Under the pieces are notes generated by a model. The model was not told where the DNA came from, did not search any database, and worked only from the letters and a program-made list of their open reading frames with translations. This document shows positions 10,803 to 20,296 of a stretch of 59,642 bases of DNA, piece by piece (within the stretch, counting starts at the first letter, position 1; every line of letters starts with the position of its first letter). The stretch lies in contig JADKJI010000044.1 of the NCBI GenBank assembly GCA_016721085.1, positions 1-59,642 of the forward strand. Direction: 5' to 3'. Source of the stretch: Chitinophagaceae bacterium (GTDB lineage: Bacteria > Bacteroidota > Bacteroidia > Chitinophagales > Chitinophagaceae). A program made the translations under genes and the position numbers.

Positions 10803-11573
10803 ATGATTCGCTTCAATGCCTACAGTTTAACATTGGGATTATTCAGTATAATCCTCCTAAGTTCCTGTCAAAAATTAATGGATTTCTTTCCTACTCAATC
10901 ACCAGCTGGATACAGGATAAAATCGATTACTTACGGTACAAATTCAGGCGGCACTTCAACAGCTACCTTCTACTACAATAAGTGGAATAATCCTGACAGT
11001 GTCATTTTCACAAATGTTGGAACCGGACAGCCTAATTTCTTATTCTTCTATAATAAGAAAAAGGAAATAAGGGAGATAAAGGAAAGTTACAGGAATGGAA
11101 ATTATGAGATGTGGCACCGTCTTGGTTTAAATAATAAGGGACAAATTATTGTAGATACCATTTATGTATTCGGAAACCTCAATGAAGATCCAGAGCCAGC
11201 CAATTTTTATTATAAAAGGATTGAAAGGCTCGAATATGATAGTTATGGAAGAATAATAAAGATAACCAGCGAATCAGTGGTTCCTGTTTACCCAAGTAGC
11301 ACCAATACCTTTACCTATGGTACCGATGGCAATCTGATAGTGCCTTTTTCAATGCCGGTATATGACAATTACAGGAATCCAATGACACTTCATCCTCTCT
11401 GGCAGTTCATAGAAAAGAATTATAGTCTGAATAATCCGATGGCAGCTGTGAGTTATAATTCCTATCGTCTCCCTTTACAGTTTAATTTTGTGTTCACAAG
11501 TTCTGAAGGCCGGTTTCCTTTCTTTTCCGGAAGGAATTTAGATAAGGCGTTTATTAGTTATGAGATGAAATAG
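10803..11573 (+). CDS. hypothetical lipoprotein
   Basis: An intact 256-residue gene. The N-terminus MIRFNAYSLTLGLFSIILLSSC ends in a lipobox-like LSSC, so lipidation at Cys22 and an envelope location are likely. The mature part is rich in Tyr and Asn with several repeat-like elements (ATFYYNKWNNPDSVIF, NFLFFYNKKKEIREIKESYR, RIERLEYDSYGRIIKIT, NTFTYGTDGNLIV), reminiscent of YD-type beta repeats in DUF4595-like lipoproteins. The function is unknown. It has its own promoter and is followed by a GC-rich palindrome (11591-11645), so it is probably monocistronic. Confidence 0.8.
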   Translation: MIRFNAYSLTLGLFSIILLSSCQKLMDFFPTQSPAGYRIKSITYGTNSGGTSTATFYYNKWNNPDSVIFTNVGTGQPNFLFFYNKKKEIREIKESYRNGNYEMWHRLGLNNKGQIIVDTIYVFGNLNEDPEPANFYYKRIERLEYDSYGRIIKITSESVVPVYPSSTNTFTYGTDGNLIVPFSMPVYDNYRNPMTLHPLWQFIEKNYSLNNPMAAVSYNSYRLPLQFNFVFTSSEGRFPFFSGRNLDKAFISYEMK

Positions 11574-11590
11574 ACTGAGTTTATTTTTTA

Positions 11591-11645
11591 ACCGCAGAGA
11601 CGCGGAGACGCAGGGATGCACTCCGCGTCTCTGCGTCTCTGCGGT
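11591..11645. repeat. GC-rich palindromic repeat, family 1 (two arms)
   Basis: The arm at 11591-11613 (beginning ACCGCAGAGACGCGGAG) pairs with 11623-11645 (ending CGTCTCTGCGGT) with about 21 of 23 matches. The same unit recurs at 27773-27794, 29584-29604, 29767-29787 and 49980-50000. Here it could act as a terminator after the lipoprotein gene. Confidence 0.85.
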
Positions 11646-11733
11646 CATATTTTTCAAATAAAAAGTACTTTACAATGACTAACAGAGTCTTCTTAGCACA
11701 AAACCGTAAATTACAAGTCCAACCCATGGACAA

Positions 11734-13203
11734 ATGAATTCAGGCTATCTACTTCTTATCATTGTACTTTATTTTTCACTCCTGATGGTGATAGCCCGCA
11801 TCACCTCCCGACACAGTAGCGATAACACATATTTTGATGGTAACAGGGAATCACCCTGGTTCTTGGTGGCATTTGGGATGATAGGATCTGGCATTTCAGC
11901 AGTATCGCTAGTTTCCATTCCAGGAAATGTTGGAACCAACAATCTCTACTATTTCCAGTTTATTCTTGGAACCATTGCAGGCTACCTTTTTATTGTTTTC
12001 ATACTGACGCCTATATATTATAAGCTGAAACTTATTTCCATCTACTCTTACCTGAACATTCGTTTTGGAAAAATCACTTATAAAACAGGATCACTATTCT
12101 TCCTGGTATCGCAATCCTTTGGAGCCGCATTAAGATTGCTTATCTCAATTAAGATATTCAAGTAGCTTTCTTAACGAATTACATATCCCATACTACGCCA
12201 CATCGCTGTTGTACTTGTACTTATTTGGCTCTATACCCATCAATCAGGAATAAAAACAATAGTATGGACAGATGCTTTGCAATCCTTCTTTTTGATAATG
12301 GTCATCATCATTTCCATTATCAGTATAAAACAAGCTTTAGGGTTCAGCACTTCAGAATTAGTTGATAAAGTAATTCAACATCCTTACAGCAAATGGTTCA
12401 ATTGGGACTTTAAGGATGGATCAAACTTCTTCAAGCAATTCATCTCTGGCATGCTAATTACAATTGCGTTGGTTGGACTAGACCAAAGCATGATGCAAAA
12501 AACCCTGACTGTAAAAACCTTAAAAGACGCCAGAAAGAATGTACTTACTTTCAGTTTCTTTATAGCTGCTGCACAAACCTTGTTCTTAGGATTAGGGGTG
12601 CTGCTTTATATATTCGCAGAACAGAAAGGAATTCCTTTGGCGAATCCGAATGGTCCTGTTCAACATACCGATGATCTTTACCCCTATTTGACCATGCACC
12701 ATTTTGGGCAGATTGGTGCCATTGCCTTTTTTATTGGAGTAATAGCTTCCACATTTGCAAGTATCGACACCTGTATTACTGCATTAACAACAGCTTTTAG
12801 TTACGACTTTATGGATTTTGAGCATCAAACACCAACAGCAAAATTGAAAATTAAACGCTGGGTTTTATTGGGAGTTAATATAGTTATGTTCCTTATAGTA
12901 CTTTTATTCTGGTATAGCCAGGGAGCTATAATCAATACTATTTTTAAAATCGCTGGTTATACTTATGGGCCAATTTTGGGACTGTATCTTACTGGATTAT
13001 TTACCAAAATTAAAATGAAAGAGCCACTAGTACCAATAGCTTGTGTTTTAGCAGCACTTTGTACCTATGGATTGAATGAATATTTTATTATTGCATATAA
13101 CTTCGATTTTGGATTCATGAATATATTCGTCAATGCCCTCTTAACCATTTTCTTTTTGTTTCTTATTAAAACAAAGTCTGATGTCGCAACACAACCCATT
13201 TGA
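11734..13203 (+). CDS. sodium:solute symporter (SSS family), frameshifted
   Basis: The protein is about 489 residues with many membrane segments. The first part (11734-12165) has LLLIIVLYFSLLMVIARITS, FDGNRESPWFLVAFGMIGSGISAVSLVSIPG and IYSYLNIRFG, which are typical of the solute:sodium symporter fold. The second part (about 12180-13203) has WTDALQSFFLIMVIIISIIS, a segment LVGLDQSMMQKTLTVKTLKDARKN close to the conserved SSS pattern, and the sodium-site-region helix FFIGVIASTFASIDTCITALTTAF. Frameshifts near 12165-12270 remove only a short stretch. The substrate cannot be read. The last 23 nt overlap the acetyltransferase gene, suggesting one transcript. Confidence 0.88.
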
Positions 13204-13669
13204 AATCAGGCAAAGCTCCATTGATACAGGCTACCAAACTTTCGCCAGTTGGATGGCAGGCTCTGAACCATGGTTAACTTTGGATATGGATCAACAAAAA
13301 TGCCTAAAGGCTTTTGAAGGCCCGGGCAAAGAAATACATATAATAGAAAGAGAAGGAAGTGCAGCGGGCTTCGTAATCCTACAAACCATTGGATCTTTTA
13401 AAGGCTATATCCAAACCCTTTTCATCCATCCCGATTTTCAAGGTTTGGGGTTGGGTACTGCAATGTTGGAATACTGTGAAAAGCGTATAGCTGCTATCTC
13501 TCCCAATATCTTCATATGCGTTTCTGATTTCAATACAGGTGCAATTAAATTGTATGAAAGCTTTGGATTTAAAAAAGTGGGTGTTTTAGAGAATTTTATT
13601 AAAGATGGATATGCCGAATTATTATATCGCAAATCCACTGGCCCATTAAATACTTTCATCGCATCATAA
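13181..13669 (+). CDS. GNAT family N-acetyltransferase
   Basis: An intact 162-residue protein. The acetyl-CoA-binding motif A is visible as IQTLFIHPDFQGLGLGTAMLEYCEKRI (the Q-x-x-G-x-G loop is QGLGLG), followed by FICVSDFNTGAIKLYESFGFKKVGVLENFI, the usual beta5-alpha4 region. The acceptor (amino acid, peptide or small molecule) cannot be predicted. The gene overlaps the symporter by 23 nt and ends 9 nt before the serine hydrolase, so the three probably form an operon. Confidence 0.9.
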   Translation: MSQHNPFEIRQSSIDTGYQTFASWMAGSEPWLTLDMDQQKCLKAFEGPGKEIHIIEREGSAAGFVILQTIGSFKGYIQTLFIHPDFQGLGLGTAMLEYCEKRIAAISPNIFICVSDFNTGAIKLYESFGFKKVGVLENFIKDGYAELLYRKSTGPLNTFIAS

Positions 13670-13678
13670 TATACATAA

Positions 13679-14904
13679 ATGAAGAATTGTTTATTCCTGA
13701 TTTGTTGTATTCTTTCTGCAATGCCTGTTTTCTCTCAAAAGAAAGTAAATGATGGCAGCAACAGGATAATCCAGAAAGTTGATTCCATTTTAAATAGTCA
13801 GGTTGAAAGGAAACTGATACCCGGGGCGGTAATTCAAGTTAAGATCGGAAGTAAAATTGCAATGTCAAAAAGCTTACGGATATGCTAATGCGTATTCCTT
13901 TAATGGACAGCCGATGGAAAACCAAGAGCTTAATGACATCTGGTCATATGTTTGATATAGCTCTCTAACAAAGTGATAGGAACAACTACGGCAATAATGG
14001 TATTAGTAGATAAAGGGCAATTGTCTATCGACGACCTAGTTGGGAAATACATTAGCGACTTTACTTCGGCTGATAAAAAAGATATAACCATCAGACATCT
14101 ATTAACGCACACATCCGGATTGCATGATTGGTACCCTATGTATTACCGGTCGAATAACAGGCAATCAACTTATAAGTTAATTGGAAGTCTGCCTTTAAAA
14201 TATCCAGTGGGTAAGGAAAGGCATTATAGCGATCTTGGCTTTACGATACTAGGACAAATCATTGAAACTATTTCTGGCATGCCCTTGGAAGAATATGTTG
14301 ACAAGAATATTTTCAAGCCATTAGGAATGAAAAGCAGCACCTACATTCCAATAAAAAAAGGTTTTACGAAGTTTGCAGCCACTTCACATGGTAATCCTTA
14401 TGAGAAGAGAATGGTTTACGATTCGAGCCTGGGTTACCAATTCCCTGAAATCAAGCATGATTCCTGGAATGGTTGGAGACAGTATACATTAAAAGGAGAA
14501 GTGAATGATGGTAATGCATGGTATGCGAATGGAGGGGTTTCAGGAGCGGCAGGATTGTTTTCGACGATAAGCGATATTCAACGTCTTGTTGATATGTTAT
14601 TGAATAAGGGAAGAGCTGGGAATAAGCAATTCATTTCGGAAAAACGGTAACCACTTTTTTGACCCAGGATAGATTCTTAAATGGCTTGGGCTGGATGATG
14701 GATCCGGCGAATTCATTTATGAAGGGGGCGCCGGAGGGAAGTTTTGGGCACACGGGTTTTACCGGGACGAGTATTTCGGTGATTCCATCAGAAAATATGT
14801 CGATCATCCTACTAATAAACAGGCAGAATACGGGTTTGAATGGGAAGGGGGAGTATTACAGTTTGAATTCATTGAGGGCGGAGATATTTCGCCTTTGGAG
14901 ATGA
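13679..14904 (+). CDS. secreted serine hydrolase, beta-lactamase class C-like, frameshifted
   Basis: A signal peptide (MKNCLFLICCILSAMPVFSQ) precedes a beta-lactamase/D-alanyl-D-alanine carboxypeptidase-like fold. After correcting indels near 13870 and 13950-13970, the nucleophile motif reads FDIASLTKVIGTT (S-x-x-K). Later come RHLLTHTSGLHDW, HYSDLGFTILGQIIE with the Tyr-Ser-Asp form of the second motif, and FGHTGFTGTS with the third (HTG) motif. Another frameshift at about 14645 lies between ISEK and VTTFLTQ. The total is about 405 residues. Family members include esterases and peptidases acting in the periplasm; true beta-lactamase activity is not implied. Confidence 0.88.
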
Positions 14905-14965
14905 CATCCACCCCCCAGGATGCCATCCTGGGGTAGGATGGCATCCGGGGTTGTAAAACACAACC
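14899..14965. repeat. palindromic repeat, family 2 (ATGNCATC type), copy a
   Basis: Alternating direct and inverted GATGNCATCC units separated by runs of C or G, ending in GTTGTAAAACACAAC. The inner hairpin is CCCCAGGATGCCATCCTGGGG (14923-14943). The repeat starts inside the last codons of the serine hydrolase and ends 27 nt before the WYL regulator start. Related copies lie at 20681-20775, 22647-22750 and 24134-24195. Confidence 0.85.
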
Positions 14966-14991
14966 AAACTATTTTTAAATACCTTAGCCTC

Positions 14992-15963
14992 ATGAACCGA
15001 ATCGACCGCATTTCCGCTATGCTTATCCAACTACAATCCAAAAAGGTTGTGAAAGGACAAGATATAGCCGACCGCTTCGGCATCAGCCTCCGAACCGTTT
15101 ACCGCGATATCAAAACACTGGAAGAAGCCGGCGTACCAATCTTAAGCGAAGCAGGTACTGGCTATTCTATCATGGAAGGCTACCGCCTCCCCCCCGTTAT
15201 GTTCACAAAAGCGGAAGCCCAATCCTTCCTCATTGCAGATAAACTAGTTGAAAAACTTACCGACCCCTCAACCCACAAACTCTATCAATCCGCATTATAT
15301 AAAATCAAAGCCGTACTTCGATACGATGAAAAAGATCATATCGAAAGCATGGCAGAACATATTGAAGTTTACAAAAATCCCTACATCCCAAAAGATCAAC
15401 AGGTAAGCGACCATATCCAAACAGTTCTAAGATGTGTGTCACAAAAGAAAGTGATCATCATGGATTATTTCGCCAATCACTCCCAGGAAAACACCTCCCG
15501 TAAAATAGAACCAGTAGGCATTTTTCTGATGGCAGGACATTGGTACCTAATCGCCTTTTGTTGGTTGCGCAATGATTACCGACACTTCCGGTTCGACAGG
15601 ATTACAGGTATTATAGCAACAGAAGAAGGATTTCAAAAACAACACAGTCCCCTCAAATCATATCTAGAAGAAATTACAAAAGAGAAAAGAGAATTACATA
15701 CTGTTGTGATGAAAGTGGAGAAATCTGTCCTAAAACATATGGGAGAACAAAAATTCTATATGGGCTTCGTTTCTCAGAAAACAGTAGAAAACCAAATCGA
15801 AATGACCTTCCTCTCCTCTTCACTCGAAGGTTTTGCCAGATGGTTTATGATGATGGGCGACAAAGCAGAAATCCACCAACCACAAAAGCTAAAAACCCTA
15901 ATCAAAGACCTAAGTTCCCTGATTCTTAAAAAAATAAATAATTACATTTTTCTGCTGACATAG
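14992..15963 (+). CDS. YafY-type HTH/WYL-domain transcriptional regulator
   Basis: An intact 323-residue gene starting MNRIDRISAMLIQLQSKKVV. The N-terminal HTH_11 winged helix is clear (VKGQDIADRFGISLRTVYRDIKTLEEAGVPI). A central WYL domain spans roughly residues 140-215 (QKKVIIMDYFANHSQENTSRKIEPVGIFLMAGHWYLIAFCWLRNDYRHFRFDRI), with the Trp-Tyr-Leu triad in HWYLIAF. A C-terminal WCX-like extension follows. ATG 14992 is preferred because upstream codons lie in the palindromic repeat. In Bacteroidota such regulators commonly sit next to a DinB or other small enzyme gene that they control; the DinB gene follows 49 nt downstream. Confidence 0.93.
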   Translation: MNRIDRISAMLIQLQSKKVVKGQDIADRFGISLRTVYRDIKTLEEAGVPILSEAGTGYSIMEGYRLPPVMFTKAEAQSFLIADKLVEKLTDPSTHKLYQSALYKIKAVLRYDEKDHIESMAEHIEVYKNPYIPKDQQVSDHIQTVLRCVSQKKVIIMDYFANHSQENTSRKIEPVGIFLMAGHWYLIAFCWLRNDYRHFRFDRITGIIATEEGFQKQHSPLKSYLEEITKEKRELHTVVMKVEKSVLKHMGEQKFYMGFVSQKTVENQIEMTFLSSSLEGFARWFMMMGDKAEIHQPQKLKTLIKDLSSLILKKINNYIFLLT

Positions 15964-16012
15964 GGTTGTCACAACCCCAATCTAGTTTTGATAAAATATT
16001 AAAACTGATTGT

Positions 16013-16516
16013 ATGATTACATTTATGGAAGCCTTCCTCAACGAACTGGATCACGAAAGTATCGGCACCCGCAAAATGTTGGCATTGGTACCGGCCGACA
16101 AAGCTGATTGGAAACCCCACCCAAAAAGTATGAAGCTAAAAGATCTCGCTACCCATGTAGCAGATATCCCAGGCTGGATACCAATGGTCATTACTACCAG
16201 TGAACTTGATTTCTCTAAAACTCCCTATAACCCTGCCAATTGCAATGGCGGCGAAGAACTAGTGGCTTATTACAATAAAAACGCATCTGAGGCAAAAGCT
16301 TTGTTGGCTAGCAGCAATGATAAAATTCTAGAAGAAATCTGGACTATGAAAAATGGCGAGGAGATATACATGCAATTATCAAAGCTCGATACATTACGTC
16401 ACTGCTTTTGCCAAATAGTGCATCATCGTGCGCAGTTGGGAGTGTATTTGCGTTTGCTGGATATTCCTATTCCGGGGGTGTATGGGCCGAGTGCGGATGA
16501 GATGCCAGGGGGATAA
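16013..16516 (+). CDS. DinB family protein
   Basis: An intact 167-residue four-helix-bundle protein of the DinB/YfiT superfamily. Metal-ligand candidates are His48 (LATHVADIPGW) and the pair around 130-138 (LRHCFCQIVHHRAQLGVYLR). The C-terminal tail GVYGPSADE is typical of a subgroup of DinB proteins. Members bind a divalent metal and some act as thiol transferases, but most have unknown substrates. It directly follows the WYL regulator and is probably co-expressed with or controlled by it. Confidence 0.9.
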   Translation: MITFMEAFLNELDHESIGTRKMLALVPADKADWKPHPKSMKLKDLATHVADIPGWIPMVITTSELDFSKTPYNPANCNGGEELVAYYNKNASEAKALLASSNDKILEEIWTMKNGEEIYMQLSKLDTLRHCFCQIVHHRAQLGVYLRLLDIPIPGVYGPSADEMPGG

Positions 16517-16785
16517 TGTGGAGATGTGGAAATGTGGAAATGGAGAGGCTAGGAAAAGAATTTGAAAATTTGAAAATTTGAAAATTTGAAAATTGGGTCC
16601 AAATTGGCGGACAAAAATAAAAATGAAAGAGATTATTGGGTTTATATTCCATTAATCTCTTTCATTTAATTTTATTGCCGGGAAATCAGTAAAACGGTAA
16701 GTGTATTGACTCCCGACTCCTGACTAATGACTCCCGACTATTAACTACAGACTCCCGACCCGACTACAGACTACAGACTCCCGCC
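16517..16785. repeat. intergenic simple repeats (TTTGAAAA and CTCCCGACT families)
   Basis: A tandem run of AATTTGAAA units lies at 16557-16593. Degenerate copies of GACTCCCGACT, TGACTAATGACT and CTACAGACT fill 16708-16785. A related TTTGAAAA run with the following ATTGGCGG is found at 17509-17572 on the other side of the SDR gene. These are low-complexity intergenic repeats with no coding potential. Confidence 0.8.
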
Positions 16786-17502
16786 TCACCCCTTCCCCGG
16801 CATCGAAGGCCTAACCTCTATCTTACTCGGTAAAGTACGTGGATTCATATTCAATATATCTACTACCATTTGCCCGATGTCTTCTGGTTGAATTTTCCAG
16901 GCATCTGCAGCATTAGGAGTATGGTTATTAAAATGAGTTGCCACTGAGCCCGGCATGATGGTAGTAACTTTTACTCCATCCTTCCGGAGATCCAGCATGA
17001 TGGCTTGAGTAAATCCAACTAATCCAAACTTACTTGCGTTATAGGCAGATGCTGTCTCAAAAAAATTAGTACCTGCTAAACTTGCAATAGTTATGATATA
17101 TCCTTTTGAAGCTTTTAATGCAGATAGACTTGCCTTTACACTATTGAATACTCCTGTCAAGTTAGTATCAATAGTATCATGCCAATCTTTTTCGGTAAGC
17201 GTCTCTATGTTTCCAAAGATGCCCACTCCGGCATTAGCGACTAATACATCGAGCTGACCAAATTGTGCAATAGTGGCCTGAACCGCCTTCACCTCATCAG
17301 CCATAGAACTAACATTGGAAACTAAGGCTAATACTTTCGTTGGATCATTCCCCAATGAAACTGCCGCTTGCTGAGCTGCTTCTGCAGTTCTGCTTGTAAA
17401 AGCCACACTCATTCCCTTTGCCAATAAAGCCTGGGCAATGCCGAATCCGATACCTTTTGTGCCGCCGGTTATGTAAGCTACTTTTCCTGAAAGGACGCTC
17501 AT
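16786..17502 (-). CDS. short-chain dehydrogenase/reductase (SDR)
   Basis: An intact 238-residue classical SDR. The cofactor loop TGGTKGIG is at residues 12-19, NAG at 90-92, and the catalytic triad is Ser141 (TIASLAG), Tyr154 and Lys158 (SAYNASKFG). The glycine-rich loop and Ser37-Arg38 after beta2 (FTSRT) suggest NADP preference. The substrate is unknown. The next gene in the same direction (DinB-like, stop at 17586) is 84 nt upstream, with a TTTGAAAA repeat between them. Confidence 0.93.
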   Translation of the reverse strand: MSVLSGKVAYITGGTKGIGFGIAQALLAKGMSVAFTSRTAEAAQQAAVSLGNDPTKVLALVSNVSSMADEVKAVQATIAQFGQLDVLVANAGVGIFGNIETLTEKDWHDTIDTNLTGVFNSVKASLSALKASKGYIITIASLAGTNFFETASAYNASKFGLVGFTQAIMLDLRKDGVKVTTIMPGSVATHFNNHTPNAADAWKIQPEDIGQMVVDILNMNPRTLPSKIEVRPSMPGKG

Positions 17503-17585
17503 GGAATTTGAAAATTTGATGATTTGAAAATTTGAAAATCTAATATTAAAATGCCCATTTTTAATTGGCGGAAATGACCTTGCTA

Positions 17586-18077
17586 TTATTTAAGTAACAA
17601 TAATTGACCGATATGGTTCGCCATATGGTTGGTACGGCTTATAACCACATTCAGTTTATTACGATGAGGTTCTTTAGCGAAATCTTCCGTAGATACAGCA
17701 GTATGTGGCTCAAACCATTCTTCCACATTGAGTGAATTGAAATGTTTATCTAGAGCGGCATTTACTGCTTTCAATTGTTCTTTCAATTCCGACATGCCAG
17801 GTTTTTCCAATCCTGATTTATCAGGATTTTTTATGAATATGTTTTCAAGTTCAGGATAATGCTTATTACCAAAACCAAGCAATGGTAACATAGCATCGCT
17901 TACAGCAATAAGATGTCCCACTAAATAAGTTCCGGTATTCTTACCAGGCGCTACTTCTTTAGCAAATTGTTCATCACTGAATGTGGCCAATAGGTTATTC
18001 AAATACTTGTTCTGAGCTGCCCAGCTGGTAAGTGTCATATTAACCAATAATTGCAAATGAGTTGAGTTAGAGTGCAT
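17586..18077 (-). CDS. DinB-like protein
   Basis: An intact 163-residue helical protein resembling the DinB/YfiT bundle. It has LTSWAAQNKYLNNLLATFSDEQF in helix 1, GTYLVGHLIAVSDAMLPLLGFG in helix 2 with a candidate metal-binding His, and NHMANHIGQLLLLK in the last helix with two more His. The substrate is unknown. It is divergent from the DUF1566 lipoprotein gene, with a 208-nt region between the two starts. Confidence 0.75.
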   Translation of the reverse strand: MHSNSTHLQLLVNMTLTSWAAQNKYLNNLLATFSDEQFAKEVAPGKNTGTYLVGHLIAVSDAMLPLLGFGNKHYPELENIFIKNPDKSGLEKPGMSELKEQLKAVNAALDKHFNSLNVEEWFEPHTAVSTEDFAKEPHRNKLNVVISRTNHMANHIGQLLLLK

Positions 18078-18285
18078 TTTTAAGCAGTTTAAGCAATAAA
18101 GATACGATAGTTCTTTTGCAACTTAGATGTTACAATTATGCTACTCAACAGATCACTTATATATCAGATTCAATCAGCTATTAAGTAGCCATTTTAAAAT
18201 CCCGGGTTCTTACTATTTTTTCATTCTCGTTTTCCCTTTATCAGGAAAACAAAACCAATATTCAAAATCCATTAAAAAAAGAAGA

Positions 18286-18846
18286 ATGAAAAACCATTTC
18301 ATCAAATCAATCGTTGTAATCACCTCCATCACGTTCTTACTTCTCGGTCTTTATTCCTGTAGTAAAAAAGAAGCCGCTAATCCAATAGTATTGGGAAATG
18401 AATATCAGGGAGGATTCATATTTTACATTGACAATACAGGACAGCATGGTTTAATAGCCCATAAAATGCCAACTGAAGTTACAAGTCAGGGGTGGGGTTG
18501 TTATTATACCGACATGGGTACTACCAGCGAAACATTTGGTCAAGGCAAAAACAATACAACATATATTCTTGAACATTGTGCAGAGCCAAATATATGGGCA
18601 AGGTTAATAGACAATTTTTCTGTTTCAGGTTATTCAGATTGGTACATGCCATCTCTTGAAGAGATGCAGTTTATTTATGATAACCTGCACAAACAAGGAA
18701 AAGGTGGATTTGAGAATCATACATATTGGACTTCTACTGAGCATTCTCCCAATTATGCATGGGAAATTGATTTTGCCAATGGAACAGCTCAAAGAGGATC
18801 AAAAGGCAATACTTATCAATATGCCATTGCTATAAGAGCGTTTTAG
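18286..18846 (+). CDS. DUF1566 domain lipoprotein
   Basis: The protein is 186 residues from ATG 18286, with a signal sequence ending in a lipobox-like LGLYSC, so it is probably a lipoprotein. The mature part carries the DUF1566/FISUMP-like pattern: EYQGGFIFYIDNTGQHGLIA, NIWARLIDNFSVSGYSDWYMPSLEEMQFIYDNL, YWTSTEHSPNYAWEIDFANG and AIAIRAF at the end. The domain resembles a C-type-lectin-like fold, with unknown ligand. An upstream in-frame extension to 18127 exists, but it lacks a signal peptide and is unlikely to be used. Confidence 0.85.
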   Translation: MKNHFIKSIVVITSITFLLLGLYSCSKKEAANPIVLGNEYQGGFIFYIDNTGQHGLIAHKMPTEVTSQGWGCYYTDMGTTSETFGQGKNNTTYILEHCAEPNIWARLIDNFSVSGYSDWYMPSLEEMQFIYDNLHKQGKGGFENHTYWTSTEHSPNYAWEIDFANGTAQRGSKGNTYQYAIAIRAF

Positions 18847-18866
18847 GAAAGGTGACGATAAATAGT

Positions 18867-18900
18867 AAACTGCCATCCCCACCGGATGGCAGTTTCGTTT
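18867..18900 (+). terminator. rho-independent terminator
   Basis: A perfect 12-bp stem, AAACTGCCATCC (18867-18878) and GGATGGCAGTTT (18884-18895), with a 5-nt loop, followed by CGTTTTT. It lies 20 nt after the DUF1566 gene. Confidence 0.9.
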
Positions 18901-18974
18901 TTAAGAAGGATACAATCAAAATCCATATATAAAATCCCAATCTAGTAGTCAGGAATACCTCGACTCAAACTTTC

Positions 18975-19083
18975 ACCTCATCTTTTGACTTTTAACTTTT
19001 GATTTTTGACTTCTATTTTCCATTTTTGCCTTTTGACTTTTAATTTTTTACTTATAACTTACAACTCACAACTCACAACTCCC
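18975..19083. repeat. degenerate CTTTTGA/ACTCACA simple repeat
   Basis: Tandem degenerate heptamer-like units (CTTTTGACTTTTAACTTTTGATTTTTGA, then ACTTACAACTCACAACTCACAAC) run up to the start of the LuxR-HTH gene. Similar strings occur at 20222-20252 (AAAAGTCAAAAGTTAAAAG) and 30828-30860 (GTAAGTTGTAAG). No gene is seen. Confidence 0.75.
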
Positions 19084-19084
19084 C

Positions 19085-19558
19085 ATGTCCTCTTTCTTTT
19101 CAAAAAACAAGCTGATACTGCTATACGGTGCTTCCCTGGCCGTAATCATGCTTCTATTGAAATGGCTGGAATGGAGGTTTCTGATAATAGATCACTCCTT
19201 TGAAGTATATATTGGGGCTATTGCCCTCATCTTTACGGTTCTGGGTATTTGGCTGGCCAGAAAACTGACCAAACCAAAAACTGAGACAATTATTATTGAG
19301 AAAGAAGTTTACATTACAAAATCGGCCGGTAATTTCTCACCCGATGATAAAACATTACAGAAATTCGGCATCAGCAAACGGGAATGGGAGGTGCTGGAAC
19401 TGATATCGGAAGGCCTGAGCAACCAGGAAATTGCCGATAAATTATTCGTTTCCCTTAACACTATAAAAACCCATAGCTCTAATCTTTTCCTCAAACTGGA
19501 TGTAAAACGTCGCACCCAGGCTATAGAAAAAGGCAAAAGAGTGGGCTTGCTGTCATGA
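19085..19558 (+). CDS. membrane-tethered LuxR-type HTH regulator
   Basis: An intact 157-residue protein with two N-terminal membrane helices (LILLYGASLAVIMLLLKWLEW and VYIGAIALIFTVLGIWLA), a charged linker, and a C-terminal LuxR/GerE helix-turn-helix (SKREWEVLELISEGLSNQEIADKLFVSLNTIKTHSSNLFLKL). There is no receiver domain. In Bacteroidota such membrane-anchored HTH proteins are often followed by a DUF4199 membrane protein, as here 117 nt downstream, so they probably form a signalling pair. The signal and targets are unknown. Confidence 0.9.
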   Translation: MSSFFSKNKLILLYGASLAVIMLLLKWLEWRFLIIDHSFEVYIGAIALIFTVLGIWLARKLTKPKTETIIIEKEVYITKSAGNFSPDDKTLQKFGISKREWEVLELISEGLSNQEIADKLFVSLNTIKTHSSNLFLKLDVKRRTQAIEKGKRVGLLS

Positions 19559-19674
19559 TGGCTCCCTCTTTCGCATGAATTCCCCCTTTAAAAACTAAAA
19601 TCACCCGAAAGTATGAACGTAAAATGCTGATTAGGTTGCAGTTTTACAGCCTTCACTAATCAAAACAAAATGAT

Positions 19675-20214
19675 ATGAAAAAGACTGTTCTTATTTGCGG
19701 AATCGCTGCCGGATTGATCAGCACCTCCATGTTTATCGGTATGATAATATTGGGAAAGGGAACACACGATGTTATGGAGAATGGAATGATCTATGGTTTC
19801 TCCCTGATGATTCTTGCCTTTTCCCTGATTTTTGTGGGCACCAAAATAACGAGGGACAAGCACAATGGTGGTGTCATAAGTTTTTGGAAAGCATTTCGGG
19901 TTGGTTTATATATCTCACTAATTGCTTCTTCAATTTATGTGCTGGTATGGATATTCGATCTTTATATGTTCGATATGGATTTTGCTGAAAGATATGCAGC
20001 CCAGTCCATTGAGAAATTGAAAAGCTCCGGCGCCAGTGCGGAAACAATCGCCAAGGAAACAGCTAGTATGGAAAGTTTCAAGGAAATGTATAAAAACCCC
20101 ATTTTTGTAATACTCCTTACCTATGTGGAGATTTTACCGATTGGAATATTAGTTACCTTAATTAGTGCTTTTACTTTGAAAAGATCGAAAAGGCCGGAGC
20201 CGGCGATAGCGTAA
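19675..20214 (+). CDS. DUF4199 domain membrane protein
   Basis: An intact 179-residue protein with four predicted membrane helices: residues about 4-26 (VLICGIAAGLISTSMFIGMI), 39-56 (MIYGFSLMILAFSLIFVG), 72-96 (FWKAFRVGLYISLIASSIYV) and 144-165 (IFVILLTYVEILPIGILVTL). A long cytoplasmic or periplasmic loop lies between the third and fourth. The pattern and the neighbouring LuxR-HTH gene fit DUF4199. The function is unknown. Confidence 0.85.
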   Translation: MKKTVLICGIAAGLISTSMFIGMIILGKGTHDVMENGMIYGFSLMILAFSLIFVGTKITRDKHNGGVISFWKAFRVGLYISLIASSIYVLVWIFDLYMFDMDFAERYAAQSIEKLKSSGASAETIAKETASMESFKEMYKNPIFVILLTYVEILPIGILVTLISAFTLKRSKRPEPAIA

Positions 20215-20296
20215 GAAGTTCTAAGTAAAAAGTCAAAAGTTAAAAGTCAAAAACTTAATACAGAGCAGTCATTTTTTTATAATAAAACAAAATTCA

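Noticed and set aside
13679..14904. Antibiotic-resistance beta-lactamase
   Set aside because: Motifs fit the broad serine hydrolase family (SxxK, YSD, HTG), which contains many esterases and peptidases; nothing points to resistance.
16557..16593. Tandem TTTGAAAA units looking like a short repeat array (CRISPR-like)
   Set aside because: The units are contiguous with no spacers and no cas genes are near; this is a simple repeat.
18127..18285. N-terminal extension of the DUF1566 gene
   Set aside because: It lacks a signal peptide and precedes a clear lipoprotein signal at 18286; the shorter form is preferred.
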